64,000 nt of DNA. Origin: Xylophilus ampelinus (GTDB taxonomy: Bacteria; Pseudomonadota; Gammaproteobacteria; Burkholderiales; Burkholderiaceae_C). Made by a program: the position numbers and the translations under genes. Of the stretch, positions 48,317 to 57,611 are shown piece by piece (position 1 is the first letter of the stretch; each line of letters begins with the position of its first letter). The DNA lies in contig NZ_CABFMN010000069.1 in assembly GCF_901875635.1 (NCBI RefSeq), forward strand, positions 1 through 64,000. The letters are read 5' to 3'. The notes beneath the pieces were generated by a model that ran no database searches, was not told the origin of the DNA, and saw only the letters and a list, made by a program, of their open reading frames with translations.

Positions 48317-49324
48317 ATGCATCCCGTCGCCCTCTCCATCCTCGACCTGTCCCCCATTTGCGAAGGTGGCGACGCCGGCCAGTCCTTCCGCAATTCGCTG
48401 TCGCTGGCGCAGCACGGCGAACGCCTGGGCTACCGCCGCTACTGGCTCGCCGAGCACCACGGCATGCCGGGCATCGCCAGCGCCGCCACGGCCGTGCTGC
48501 TGGCGTACGTGGGCGCGGGCACCTCGACCATCCGCATCGGCTCCGGCGGCGTGATGCTGCCCAACCACTCGCCGCTGGTCATCGCCGAGCAGTTCGGCAC
48601 GCTCGAATCGCTCTACCCCGGCCGCATCGACCTCGGCCTGGGCCGCGCGCCGGGCTCGGACCAGCGCACGGCCCATGCCTTGCGGCGCGACCTGCAGTCC
48701 GACGCCGACCAGTTCCCGCAGGACGTGGTCGAACTCATGGACTACATGAGCAAGACGCCGCGCCAGCCGGTGATGGCCGTGCCCGGCCGCGGCACGGAGG
48801 TGCCGGTGTGGATCCTGGGCAGCAGCACCTTCGGCGCACAGCTCGCCGCGCACCTGGGCCTGCCCTACGCCTTCGCCTCGCACTTCGCGCCGCAGCAGCT
48901 CATGCAGGCGATCCGCATCTACCGCGAGACCTTCAAGCCCTCCGCCCAGCTCGACCGGCCCTACGTCATGGCCGGCTTCAACGTTTTCGCCGCCGACAGC
49001 GAGAGCGAGGCACACCTGCTGGCCAGCTCCTGGCAGCAGTCCTTCGTCAACCTGCGCAGCGGCCGCCCGGGCCGCCTGCCGCCGCCGGTCGAGAACTACC
49101 GCGGGCGCGTGGGGCCGGCCGAGAACGCGCTGCTCGACTCGGTGCTGTCCTGCGCTGCCATCGGCACGCGCGACACCGTGCGCGCCGGCCTGCAGGCCTT
49201 TGCCGACCGCACCGGGGTGGACGAGATCATCGTGGCCAGCGGCATCTACGACCATGCCGCGCGGCTGCGCTCCTACGCGATCGCCGCGGAGGCTGCCGAG
49301 GGGCTGCAGACCGCGACGAGCTGA
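48317..49324 (+). CDS. Luciferase-like monooxygenase (LLM class, group 1)
   Basis: A 335-residue flavin-dependent TIM-barrel protein of the bacterial luciferase-like family. [14 protein letters not shown] opens the sequence, then AERLGY-type [39 protein letters not shown] and [17 protein letters not shown], all typical of the group-1 luciferase-family oxidoreductases. These use reduced FMN or F420; the substrate is unknown. No flavin reductase is adjacent. No good Shine-Dalgarno is seen. It is convergent with the outer-membrane barrel gene, with a type-B repeat between the stops. Confidence 0.86.
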   Translation: MHPVALSILDLSPICEGGDAGQSFRNSLSLAQHGERLGYRRYWLAEHHGMPGIASAATAVLLAYVGAGTSTIRIGSGGVMLPNHSPLVIAEQFGTLESLYPGRIDLGLGRAPGSDQRTAHALRRDLQSDADQFPQDVVELMDYMSKTPRQPVMAVPGRGTEVPVWILGSSTFGAQLAAHLGLPYAFASHFAPQQLMQAIRIYRETFKPSAQLDRPYVMAGFNVFAADSESEAHLLASSWQQSFVNLRSGRPGRLPPPVENYRGRVGPAENALLDSVLSCAAIGTRDTVRAGLQAFADRTGVDEIIVASGIYDHAARLRSYAIAAEAAEGLQTATS

Positions 49325-49332
49325 GCCCGGTC

Positions 49333-49395
49333 TGCTATCGATTCCGTAGCTACCTCCGCCCATTCGGCGGGCGCTGCAGCCACTTTTGGCATGCA
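49333..49395 (+). repeat. Dispersed intergenic repeat, type B (copy 1)
   Basis: TGCTATCGATTCCGTAGCTA, then a CCGCCC...GGCGGGCG hairpin, then CTGCAGCCACTTTTGGC. It lies between the convergent stops of the luciferase-like and outer-membrane genes and may terminate both. Confidence 0.7.
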
Positions 49396-49427
49396 AGCGC
49401 CCGGCCGTGATGCGCGGGCATGCGGAA

Positions 49428-50306
49428 CTAGAAGCGGCCCTTGACGGCCAGCACCGGCCCCTGGAACTTCAGCCGCAGGCGCTGCACCCCGGCGTCGTCG
49501 CGCTTGAGGTCGACGTCGGTCACCGCGTAGGCCAGCGACACCCCGATGTTGCGCACCGGGAACCACTCGACACCCGCCGAGGCGTTGTAGATGCTCCCAC
49601 GCACGCCGCTGCCGCCGCCCTTGTGGATGCCCGAGCCGTCGAAGAACAGGCGCAGGTCCGGCGTGATGGCGTGCCGCACGCCCACTTCCAGCATCGGCGC
49701 CACGGCGTCGTCGCTGTCGTGTCGGCTGAAGGTGCCGCTGTAGCCCGTGAAGCCCAGACCCGCAAGGCCCGCATTGGCCGCACCGTAGGCGTTCGTGTCC
49801 AGGCTCACGCGGTAGTAGCCCAGCCCCGCGCCCAGCCCGAAGACCGTGTTGCCGCTGCCGAACCAGTAGCGGTAGCCCAGCCGCGCGACGTCGAGGTCGA
49901 AGTTCAGGTTGACGCCCGTCGTGACGCCGGCGCTGAAGGGGCCGGTGTTGTAGATGCCGCTGTACGAATTGGCGTAGCCCTGGCTGTAGCGGAACGCCTC
50001 GAAGGAGATGCCGTGGTTGGCGCCCAGGAGGAACTCGCCGCTGATGCGCGGCATGGTCTTGCGCTCGCCGTCGATCTGCCCGGAATCGAGCGAGCCGAAG
50101 CGGTTGCCGACGGCCGCATTGATCTCGGGTTTGGCGCTGAAGGCACCGACGGAAATGCTGAAACGGTCCAGCGCCGGCGACATCGTGGTGGGCATCGGCG
50201 CGTCGGTCGTCGACTGGGCGAACGAAGACAGGGGGACTGCAACGGCAGCGGCGGCAAGGGCCAGCGGCAAGCCACGCGCAGCGGGACGGAAGGAAAGGGG
50301 AAACAT
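49428..50306 (-). CDS. Predicted outer-membrane beta-barrel protein
   Basis: A 292-residue exported protein. The signal peptide covers about residues 1-30 (ending SSFA). The mature part alternates hydrophobic and polar residues in strands (VARLGYRYWFGSG, VFGLGAGLGYYRVSL, VEWFPVRNIGVSLAYAVTDVDL) and ends with the aromatic VKGRF, the usual last-strand signature for BAM-dependent insertion. No close named family is recognised; the strand pattern resembles small porin-like or OmpW-like barrels. AAGGAT precedes the ATG. It is not obviously in an operon. Confidence 0.7.
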   Translation of the reverse strand: MFPLSFRPAARGLPLALAAAAVAVPLSSFAQSTTDAPMPTTMSPALDRFSISVGAFSAKPEINAAVGNRFGSLDSGQIDGERKTMPRISGEFLLGANHGISFEAFRYSQGYANSYSGIYNTGPFSAGVTTGVNLNFDLDVARLGYRYWFGSGNTVFGLGAGLGYYRVSLDTNAYGAANAGLAGLGFTGYSGTFSRHDSDDAVAPMLEVGVRHAITPDLRLFFDGSGIHKGGGSGVRGSIYNASAGVEWFPVRNIGVSLAYAVTDVDLKRDDAGVQRLRLKFQGPVLAVKGRF

Positions 50307-50548
50307 CGACCGAAATCCTTGGAAAGCGAGGACGGGCACGGCGGCCCGGTGCGCCCGTTTGTGGCGGTGCATCCGGTGTAGGACGAGGTGTGGCGCCGCG
50401 GAACTCCCTGAGTGACCGACCGTAGCGCGGGTCCCGCGTGCTCGTCGCCGGACGGCAGCGCATGCGCTGTAGGAGCATGCCGGCAGCCGAAAGTACCGGT
50501 CAGCGCCCTCGATGCCTCGGCTGCGCGCCGACGGATGGGCGCAGCGCT

Positions 50549-51355
50549 TCAGGCGCGAGCCGGCATGCCGGGCCCGCCGCGCAGTGCCTCGCGCAGCACC
50601 GCGGCGCTGTAGTGCCGCGCCACCTCGGCCACGAAGCGGGTGAAGTCGGTATGCGCCGCGTCGTCGGCGCGGTCGGAGATGGTGCGCACCGCCGCGAAGG
50701 GCACGCCCCAGTCGTGGCAGACCTGCGCCATGGCGGCGCCTTCCATCTCCACCGCCAGTGCATCGGGGACGGCGGCGCGCAGGGCGTCGCTCTCGGCCGC
50801 GGTGGCGACGAAACGGTCGCCGCTCACGATCAGGCCGCGGTGCACGCGCGGGCGGTGCAGCGCGAACCCGTCCACGGCCGCGCTGCCCACCAGTGCGGCC
50901 GGATCGGCGAGCGCCTGCGATGCGGCCTCGGCGAGGGCCGCGGCCCAGTGCGCATCGGCCGGGAAGCGGGCCCGCCCGTACAGCGGCACCTCGTGGCGCG
51001 GGAAGAGCGGCGACGCGTCCATGTCGTGCTGCAGCAGTTCGGTCGCCACCACCACGTCGCCCACCGCCACGCCCGGTGCCAGGCCGCCGGCCACGCCGGT
51101 GAACAGCACCGCCTGCACGCCGAAGCGCTCCAGCAGCACCGCGGCCGTGGTTGCCGCGGCCACCTTGCCGATGCGCGACAGCACCGCCACCACCGGCCGG
51201 CCTTCGAGGTGGCCCTGCCAGAACTCGCGGCCCGCCACGCGCACCGGCCGCTCGTCCGGCATGGACTCGAGCACGGCGGCGAGCTCCTCGTGCAGGGCGC
51301 CGACGAGGGCAATGGGTGCGATGGATGCGGCAGGGGCGGCGGCGGTGGCGTGCAT
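50549..51355 (-). CDS. 5'-methylthioadenosine/S-adenosylhomocysteine nucleosidase
   Basis: A 268-residue phosphorylase-superfamily nucleosidase that cleaves MTA and SAH to adenine plus the thioribose compound. IALVGALHEELAAVL contains the first active-site Glu, LFTGVAGGLAPGVAVGDVVVA the nucleoside-binding glycines, VEMEGAAMAQV the ribose-binding Glu and RTISDRAD the catalytic Asp. The N-terminal 15 residues are Ala-rich. It is somewhat longer than the 232-residue E. coli MtnN. It lies 49 bases downstream of the acyl-CoA ligase gene on the same strand. Confidence 0.87.
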   Translation of the reverse strand: MHATAAAPAASIAPIALVGALHEELAAVLESMPDERPVRVAGREFWQGHLEGRPVVAVLSRIGKVAAATTAAVLLERFGVQAVLFTGVAGGLAPGVAVGDVVVATELLQHDMDASPLFPRHEVPLYGRARFPADAHWAAALAEAASQALADPAALVGSAAVDGFALHRPRVHRGLIVSGDRFVATAAESDALRAAVPDALAVEMEGAAMAQVCHDWGVPFAAVRTISDRADDAAHTDFTRFVAEVARHYSAAVLREALRGGPGMPARA

Positions 51356-51404
51356 GCGCCCATTGTCCGCAGCGCAGCGCCGCGCGGCGCTGCGTCCAGC
51401 CGTA

Positions 51405-53123
51405 TCAGGCCGCGGCGGAGCGCCTCTGCTCCTCCTGCTCGACCAGGTCCTTCTTCGACAGCTTGCCCACCGGCGTCTTGGGCAACTCAGCGCGGATCTC
51501 GAGCGCATGCACCATCTCGTGCTTGCCGAGCTTGCCCTTCAGGAAGGCCTGCAACGCGTCGATGTCGAAGGGCTCGGCGCCGGGCTTGAGCACGACGAAG
51601 GCCTTGGGCGACTGGCCGCGGTAGGCGTCGGGGATGCCGATCACGCACACCTCGGCCACGGCCGGGTGCTCGTAGATCGCTTCCTCGAGCACGCGCGGAT
51701 AGACGTTGAAGCCGCCGCACAGCAGCATGTCCTTGGTGCGGTCGACGATGGAGAGGTAGCCGTCGGCGTCGAACTTCGCCACGTCGCCGCTCTTGAAGAA
51801 ACCGTCGGCCGTGAATGCCTCGGCCGTGGCCTTGGGGTTGTTCCAGTAGCCCTTCATGACGTTCGGGCCCTGGATGCACAGCTCGCCGGGCTCGCCCGGG
51901 CCGACCTCGCGGCCGGAGCCGTCGAGTGCCAGCAGCTTGATGTCGACGTTGGGCAGGGGCATGCCGCACGAACCCGCGCGGCGCTTCGGCTCGCGCGCCG
52001 GAGTGAAGGTGCCCGAGGGTGAGGTCTCGGTCATGCCCCAGCCTTCGTTGAGGTGGCAGCCCGAGAGCTCGAAGAAGCGCTGCTCGATCTCCACCGGCAG
52101 CGGCGCGCCGCCGGAGCCGCAGAAGCGCAGCGAGCTGAGGTCGGTTTCGCGCGCCTTGGGATGCATCAGCATGCCGGTGTACATGGTCGGCACGCCGCAG
52201 AAGGCGCTGATGCGGCTGCCGGCGATTTCCTTGAGTACCGCCTCGACGTCGAACTTGGTGTGCAGCACCAGCGTCGCACCCAGCCGCAGGCCCAGCAGCA
52301 TCACCGCGCTCAGCGCGTAGATGTGGAAGAGCGGCAGCACGACGAGGAATCGCTCGCTGCCCTCGGCCAGGATCGGCGTGGGCTCGCCGCGGGTCGATTC
52401 GAAGTACTGCGCGCTGGCGGCCGCCAGGTTGCGGTGCGTGAGCATCGCGCCCTTGGGCAGGCCGGTGGTACCGCCGGTGTACTGCAGCACCACGATGTCG
52501 TCGAGGTCCTTCACCTCGTGCGGCGCGATGGCGTCGTCGTTGTCGAGCAGTGCGGCAAAGCGCAGGTGCTGCGCGTCGTCGGCCACGGGCGCCACCATCT
52601 TCGCGGCCTCGAGCTGCGCGCGCACCGGGCCGGGCGCGCCGCTGAACTCGGCCAGGTCGCCGACCACCAGCGTCTTCAGCCGCGTGCTGCCCAGCATGCG
52701 GGCCATCTGCGGATAGAGCGCCGCCAGGTCGAGCGTGACCAGCACATCGGTGCGGCTGTCCTCGATCTTGTGCGCGAGCACGCGCTCGGCATCCAGCGGC
52801 GAGTAGTTGACCACCACGCCACCCGCCTTGAGCACGCCGAAGAACGCGATCACGTAGTGCGGCGAGTTGGGCAGGAACAGGCCCACATGCACGCCGGGCT
52901 GCACGCCCAGCCTGCGCAGGCCCGCGGCGGCGCGGTCGGCCAGCTGAGCCAGCTCGCGGTAGCTGATCGCGCGGCCCATGAACTCGAGGGCCGTGCGTTC
53001 GGGCCAGCGCGCCACCGCGTCGTCGAGGAAGCGCGTGACCGGCTTCAGCGCCAGTTCGCAGTCCCAGCGCATGCCGGGCGGGTAGTGGTCGGTCCAGGGG
53101 TGGGCGCGGACAGCGTCGGCCAT
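51405..53123 (-). CDS. Long-chain acyl-CoA ligase (AMP-forming)
   Basis: A 572-residue adenylate-forming enzyme. YTGGTTGLPKGAMLTH is the P-loop-like AMP motif, GWGMTETSPSG the A5 motif, GYLSIVDRTKDMLLCGGFNVYP the A8 hinge, and PKTPVGKLSKKDL carries the conserved catalytic Lys near the C-terminus. Chain length cannot be judged; the family covers medium to long fatty acids and aryl acids. It lies upstream of the nucleosidase gene and downstream of the molybdenum-hydroxylase gene, with a type-B repeat between. Confidence 0.86.
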   Translation of the reverse strand: MADAVRAHPWTDHYPPGMRWDCELALKPVTRFLDDAVARWPERTALEFMGRAISYRELAQLADRAAAGLRRLGVQPGVHVGLFLPNSPHYVIAFFGVLKAGGVVVNYSPLDAERVLAHKIEDSRTDVLVTLDLAALYPQMARMLGSTRLKTLVVGDLAEFSGAPGPVRAQLEAAKMVAPVADDAQHLRFAALLDNDDAIAPHEVKDLDDIVVLQYTGGTTGLPKGAMLTHRNLAAASAQYFESTRGEPTPILAEGSERFLVVLPLFHIYALSAVMLLGLRLGATLVLHTKFDVEAVLKEIAGSRISAFCGVPTMYTGMLMHPKARETDLSSLRFCGSGGAPLPVEIEQRFFELSGCHLNEGWGMTETSPSGTFTPAREPKRRAGSCGMPLPNVDIKLLALDGSGREVGPGEPGELCIQGPNVMKGYWNNPKATAEAFTADGFFKSGDVAKFDADGYLSIVDRTKDMLLCGGFNVYPRVLEEAIYEHPAVAEVCVIGIPDAYRGQSPKAFVVLKPGAEPFDIDALQAFLKGKLGKHEMVHALEIRAELPKTPVGKLSKKDLVEQEEQRRSAAA

Positions 53124-53289
53124 GGGTGTGTCTCCGTTCGATCAGGGAAAAAGGCAGGCGGCCCGCCTTCTTGCACGAGGCGGGTCTTGCGCATGATGCG
53201 CCTCGCGCATTCTGGCGGGCCGACGCGTGCGCGCGGCTCGGGGCTCACCCGGGCCGTTGACGCGCGGGCGACACTTCGGTGGATTCGAT

Positions 53290-53353
53290 TGCTATCGAAT
53301 CGATAGCTGCTCGCGCCCGCTGGACGGGCGTTGCAGGCCGATTTGGCTTGAAA
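53290..53353 (+). repeat. Dispersed intergenic repeat, type B (copy 2)
   Basis: TGCTATCGAATCGATAGCTG (itself containing the palindrome GCTATCGAATCGATAGC) is followed by a CGCCCG-CTGGA-CGGGCG hairpin and TTGCAGGCCGATTTGGCTT. This is the best-preserved copy. It sits between the molybdenum-hydroxylase stop and the acyl-CoA ligase gene. Confidence 0.78.
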
Positions 53354-53359
53354 GTTCGC

Positions 53360-55711
53360 TCAGGCGGCCTGCAACGCCTGCCACATGCGCGTGGGCGTGA
53401 GCGGCATCTGCAGCTGCGGCGAGACGGCGCCGCGGCCGTTGCGGGCCAGCGCGTCGGCCACCGCGTTGACCACCGAAGGCGTGGCGCCGATGGTGCCCAG
53501 TTCGCCCACGCCCTTCACGCCCAGCGGGTTGTTCTTGCAGGGCGTGGACTCGTCCATCTCGGTTTTGAAGTCCGGCGCGGTGCCGGCCACGGGCAGCGCG
53601 TAGTCCATCAGGCTGCCGGTGACGGGCTGGCCCGTTTCGCGGTCGTACACCACCTGCTCCAGCAGCGCCTGGCCGATGCCCTGCACCGCGCCGCCGTCGA
53701 GCTGGCCGCGCACGATCATCGGGTTGACGACGCGGCCGACGTCGTTGACCGAGGCGTAGGCTACGACGGCCACGTCGCCCGTGAGCGGGTCGAGCTCGAC
53801 CTCGCTGACGTGGCAGCCGTTGGGCCAGGTCGGGCCGTCGACGGTGCTGGTGGAGTCGACGAAGATGCGCTGCTCGGCCTGCTTGCCGGCCAGCGCGAAG
53901 AGGTCGATGCCCAGGTCGGTGCCCTTCACGGTGAAGCGGCCCTGCGCGTAGTCGATGTCGGCGGCCGCGGCCTCGAGTTCCTGCGCGGCCAGCGCCTTGC
54001 CCTTGTCGATGGTGCGCTGCGCGCCGACGCGCATCGCCGAGCCGCCGGTGAAGAGCGAACGCGAGCCCGCGCTGCCGAAGCCGTCGCCGCGGTCGGTGTC
54101 GCCCAGCACCACACGCACCTGCTCGATCGGCACGCCGAAGGCATCCACCACGAGCTGCGCCAGCGTGGTCGCGATGCCCTGGCCCATGGCGTTGACGGCG
54201 GAGAAGACCTCGATCACGCCATCCGCTTTCACGTCGACAGTGACGCGCTCCTCGAACACGTTGCCACCGGTCCATTCGAGGAAAGTGGCGATGCCCAGCC
54301 CGCGCCACTTGCCGCGCGCCTGCGAGGCCTTCGCGCGGGCTTCGAAGCCCGACCAATCGGCCAGCTGCAGGCCCTGTTCCATCACCTTCTCGAAGGCGCC
54401 GGTGTCGTAGACCTGGCCCATCGGGTTCTTGTAGGGCATCTGCTCCGGGCGGATGAAGTTGCGCCGGCGCAGTTCGACGCGGTCGATGCCGGTCTGGCGC
54501 GCCGCCTCGTCCATGAGCCGCTCCATCGTGTAGATGGCCTCGGGCCGGCCGGCGCCGCGATACGCGCCGGTGGGGGCGGTGTTGGTCATCACCGCCTTGA
54601 AGTGGAAGTCGATGACCGGGATGTCGTACACGCTGGTCTGCACCCAGGGGCCGATCAGCAACTGGATCGCGACGCCGGTGCCGGTGGCGTAGGCGCCCAC
54701 GTTGGCATGCGTGCGGATGCGCAGCGCGAGGACCTTGCCGTCGGCCGCCAGGGCGAGCTCGGCCTGCGCCTCGATGTCGCGGCCGTGCGTGGTGGCGAGG
54801 AATTCCTCGCTGCGGTCGGCGACCCACTTCACCGGCCGCTTCAGCGCGCGGGCCGCAAAGGCCACCGCCGCGTCCTCGGGGTAGATGCCGGTCTTCATGC
54901 CGAAGCCGCCGCCCACGTCGCCCACCACCACGCGCACCTCGTCGCGCGGAATGCCGAGGATCGCGTCGCACAGCGTGTTGCGCACGCCGGAAGGCATCTG
55001 CGTGCTCATGCGCAGCGTGAGGCGGCCCTGGCCGTCGCGTGCAGCGGCATCGAACTCTCCCAGCACCGAGCGCGGCTCGATCGTCACCGCCGCCACGCGC
55101 TGGTTGACGACGTCGAGCTTCACCACGTGCGCCGCCTGCACGAAGGCCGCGGCGGCCGCCTCGGCGTTGCCATGGCGCATCTCGGCCGAGATGTTGTCGG
55201 GCGCGGCATCGCACAGCGCCGGCGCGCCGGGCGCGATGGCATCGGCGATGGCCACCGCCATGGGCAGTTCCTCGTACTCGACCATCACCGCCTCGGCCGC
55301 GTCGCGGGCCTGCTGCAGCGTCTCGGCCACCACGGCCACCACCGGCTCGCCGACGAAGCGCACGCGCTCGTGCGCCAGCACGCGGCGCGGTGCCGTCGCG
55401 CCATCGCTGCCGTCGGCGCGCTTGAAGCCGGCCACGCCGGGGATGGGCTTCACACCCGCCGCCACCAGGTCGGCCCCGGTGTAGACCGCCAGCACGCCCG
55501 GCATGCCGCGCGCGCCCTCGGCGTCGACCGACACGATGCGCGCATGCGGGTAGGGCGAGCGCTGGAACGCGAGCTGCGCCTGCCCCTCGGGCCGCACGTC
55601 GTCGGTGTAGCGGCCGGTGCCTGCGAGCAGGGCGTCGTCTTCGAGCCGGCGCACGGCCTGGCCACTGCCGAAGCGGCCGGCACCGGCCACGGGGGAGCTT
55701 GCTGCGTTCAT
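53360..55711 (-). CDS. Molybdenum-hydroxylase large subunit (form-II CoxL-like), orphan
   Basis: A 783-residue protein of the xanthine dehydrogenase / aldehyde oxidase / CO dehydrogenase large-subunit family. The N-terminal a/b hammerhead (VRRLEDDALLAGTGRYTDD) is followed by two molybdopterin-binding domains. GAYRGAGR at about residue 382 is the form-II CoxL motif and differs from the AYxCSFR loop of true CO dehydrogenase. GVGELGTIG near residue 733 holds the active-site Glu. The medium (FAD) and small (2Fe-2S) subunit genes are normally neighbours, yet neither is in the window. Neighbouring acyl-CoA ligases suggest oxidation of an aldehyde or N-heterocycle in a CoA-linked pathway; that is a guess. 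Confidence 0.88.
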   Translation of the reverse strand: MNAASSPVAGAGRFGSGQAVRRLEDDALLAGTGRYTDDVRPEGQAQLAFQRSPYPHARIVSVDAEGARGMPGVLAVYTGADLVAAGVKPIPGVAGFKRADGSDGATAPRRVLAHERVRFVGEPVVAVVAETLQQARDAAEAVMVEYEELPMAVAIADAIAPGAPALCDAAPDNISAEMRHGNAEAAAAAFVQAAHVVKLDVVNQRVAAVTIEPRSVLGEFDAAARDGQGRLTLRMSTQMPSGVRNTLCDAILGIPRDEVRVVVGDVGGGFGMKTGIYPEDAAVAFAARALKRPVKWVADRSEEFLATTHGRDIEAQAELALAADGKVLALRIRTHANVGAYATGTGVAIQLLIGPWVQTSVYDIPVIDFHFKAVMTNTAPTGAYRGAGRPEAIYTMERLMDEAARQTGIDRVELRRRNFIRPEQMPYKNPMGQVYDTGAFEKVMEQGLQLADWSGFEARAKASQARGKWRGLGIATFLEWTGGNVFEERVTVDVKADGVIEVFSAVNAMGQGIATTLAQLVVDAFGVPIEQVRVVLGDTDRGDGFGSAGSRSLFTGGSAMRVGAQRTIDKGKALAAQELEAAAADIDYAQGRFTVKGTDLGIDLFALAGKQAEQRIFVDSTSTVDGPTWPNGCHVSEVELDPLTGDVAVVAYASVNDVGRVVNPMIVRGQLDGGAVQGIGQALLEQVVYDRETGQPVTGSLMDYALPVAGTAPDFKTEMDESTPCKNNPLGVKGVGELGTIGATPSVVNAVADALARNGRGAVSPQLQMPLTPTRMWQALQAA

Positions 55712-55765
55712 CGTGTGTCTCGTTCGTGGGAAGGGAAACCCGACGACTGTGCCACGGATCGCGGT

Positions 55766-55829
55766 TGCTATGAAAAAAGGAGCGCCTCGCGCAGGCTGCG
55801 CGGGCGCTCCGGGCCGATTCGGCTTGAAG
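55766..55829 (+). repeat. Dispersed intergenic repeat, type B (copy 3)
   Basis: TGCTATGAAAAAAGGAGCGC begins the element; GCGCCTCGCGC and GCGCGGGCGC form the hairpin; it ends CGGGCCGATTCGGCTTGAAG. It lies between the second acyl-CoA ligase (fadD) stop and the molybdenum-hydroxylase start. Confidence 0.75.
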
Positions 55830-55837
55830 CGGTGCGG

Positions 55838-57514
55838 CTACTTCTTGTCGCGCAGCTCGCGCCGCAGGATCTTGCCCACCGGCGTCTTTGGCATCTCGGT
55901 GCGGAACTCGATCACCTTGGGCTGCTTGTAGCCGGTGAGGTTGGCGCGGCAGAAGGCGCGCACCTGCTCTTCGGTGAGCTCGGGGTTCTTCTTCACGATG
56001 ACCAGCTTCACGGCCTCGCCGGTCTTCTCGTCGGGCACGCCGACCACCGCGCACTCGAGCACGCCGTCGAGCGTGGCCACCACGTCCTCGACCTCGTTCG
56101 GGTAGACGTTGAAGCCGCTGACCAGCACCATGTCCTTCTTGCGGTCGACGATCTTGAAGTAGCCGCGCTCGTCCACGGTGCCGACGTCGCCGGTCTTGAA
56201 CCAGCCGTCGGCGGTCATGACCTTGGCGGTCTCGTCGGGGCGCTGCCAGTAGCCGGCCATGACCTGCGGGCCCTTGATGGCGATCTCGCCGCGCTCGCCC
56301 GTCGGCACCTCGTGGCCGTCGTCGTCCAGCAGCTTGAACCACGTGCTGGGCAGCGGCACGCCGATGGTGCCGGTGTATTCCTTGCTGGTGGTCGGGTTGC
56401 AGCTGGCCGAGGGCGAGGTCTCCGACAGGCCATAGCCCTCGCAGACCGGACAGCCGGTCTTCTCGAGCCACAGCTTGGCCACGGCGCCCTGCACCGCCAT
56501 GCCGCCGCCAACCGAGATCTTCAGGTGGCTCCAGTCGACGGTGTTGAAGTCGGGGTGGTTGGCCAGCCCGTTGAACAGCGTGTTGACGGCCGGGAAGCTG
56601 TGGATGGTGTGCTTGCTCAGTTCCTTGAGCGTGGCCGCGAGGTCGCGCGGGTTGGGGATGAGGATGAGCTTCCCGCCCGTGCGCATGCACAGCATCATGC
56701 CGACGGTGAACGCGAAGATGTGGTACAGCGGCAGGGCGCACACGCTGGTGGGCTGCTCGCCCTGCGGCACGCGGTCCATCACCGGCTGGTTCCAGGCCTC
56801 GGACTGCAGCACGTTGGCGATCACGTTGCGGTGCAGGAGCACGGCGCCCTTGCTCACGCCGGTGGTGCCGCCGGTGTACTGCAGCACGGCCACGTCGTCG
56901 GGGCCGATGGCCGGCACCTTCAGCTCGCGGTTCGCCCCCTGCGACAGCGCGTCGTTGAAGCGCACCGCGCCGGGCAGCGAGTAGGCCGGCACCATCTTCT
57001 TCACGTTGCGCAGCACGTAGTTGACGATCGCGCCCTTGACGAGGCCGAGGCGGTCGCCCATGGCCGCCAGCACCACATGCTTGACCTGGGTGTGGCCGAT
57101 GGCCTGCTGCAAGGTGGTGGCGAAGTTCTCCATGATGACGATCGCCTTGGCACCGGAGTCCTTGAGCTGGTGCTCCAGCTCGCGCGCGGTGTACAGCGGG
57201 TTCACGTTCACCAGGATCAGGCCCGCACGCAGGATGGCGGCCACGGCCACCGGATACTGCGGGCAGTTGGGCATCATGACCGCGACGCGGTCGCCCTTGG
57301 CCAGGCCCAGGCCCTGCAGGTAGGCCGCGAAGGCGCGGCTCTGGCGGTCGGTCTCGCCGAAGCTGATGTCCTTGCCCATGAAGGCGTAGGCCGTGCGGTC
57401 GGCGTACTTCCTGAAGCTCTCCTCCATCAGGGCCACCAGCGAGCCGTACTGGCCGGCATCGATGTCGGCGGGTACGCCAGGGGGGTAGCTGCTGAGCCAG
57501 GGGCGGTCGGTCAT
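55838..57514 (-). CDS. fadD: Long-chain fatty-acid--CoA ligase
   Basis: A 558-residue AMP-forming ligase close to the FadD type. YTGGTTGVSKGAVLLH is the AMP motif, GYGLSETSPSASCNP the A5 motif, GYFKIVDRKKDMVLVSGFNV the A8 hinge and PKTPVGKILRREL the catalytic-Lys segment. The N-terminus WLSSYPPGVPADID is typical of proteobacterial FadD. GGAGA 8 bases before the ATG at 57514 favours it over an ATG 15 bases upstream. It differs clearly in sequence from the other acyl-CoA ligase in the window, so the two are not recent copies. Confidence 0.9.
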   Translation of the reverse strand: MTDRPWLSSYPPGVPADIDAGQYGSLVALMEESFRKYADRTAYAFMGKDISFGETDRQSRAFAAYLQGLGLAKGDRVAVMMPNCPQYPVAVAAILRAGLILVNVNPLYTARELEHQLKDSGAKAIVIMENFATTLQQAIGHTQVKHVVLAAMGDRLGLVKGAIVNYVLRNVKKMVPAYSLPGAVRFNDALSQGANRELKVPAIGPDDVAVLQYTGGTTGVSKGAVLLHRNVIANVLQSEAWNQPVMDRVPQGEQPTSVCALPLYHIFAFTVGMMLCMRTGGKLILIPNPRDLAATLKELSKHTIHSFPAVNTLFNGLANHPDFNTVDWSHLKISVGGGMAVQGAVAKLWLEKTGCPVCEGYGLSETSPSASCNPTTSKEYTGTIGVPLPSTWFKLLDDDGHEVPTGERGEIAIKGPQVMAGYWQRPDETAKVMTADGWFKTGDVGTVDERGYFKIVDRKKDMVLVSGFNVYPNEVEDVVATLDGVLECAVVGVPDEKTGEAVKLVIVKKNPELTEEQVRAFCRANLTGYKQPKVIEFRTEMPKTPVGKILRRELRDKK

Positions 57515-57531
57515 CTTCTCTGTCTCCATCT

Positions 57532-57590
57532 TGGAAATCGGACTGCAGCGCTCGTCGGACGAGCGCAGCCAACCCACAAACAATAGCGAA
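57532..57590 (-). repeat. Dispersed intergenic repeat, type B (copy 4)
   Basis: On the minus strand it reads TTCGCTATTGTTTGTGGGTTGG and then GCTGCGCTCGTCCGACGAGCGC as a hairpin (described here as two parts), ending with CTGCAGTCCGATTTCC. It is a divergent copy lying between pntB and fadD. Confidence 0.6.
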
Positions 57591-57611
57591 TCTCTCTGCG
57601 TGCCTCTGCGT

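Noticed and set aside
51405..57514. The two acyl-CoA ligases as a recent tandem duplication
   Set aside because: Their proteins differ throughout, including motif neighbourhoods, and lie on either side of an unrelated gene; only the family motifs agree.
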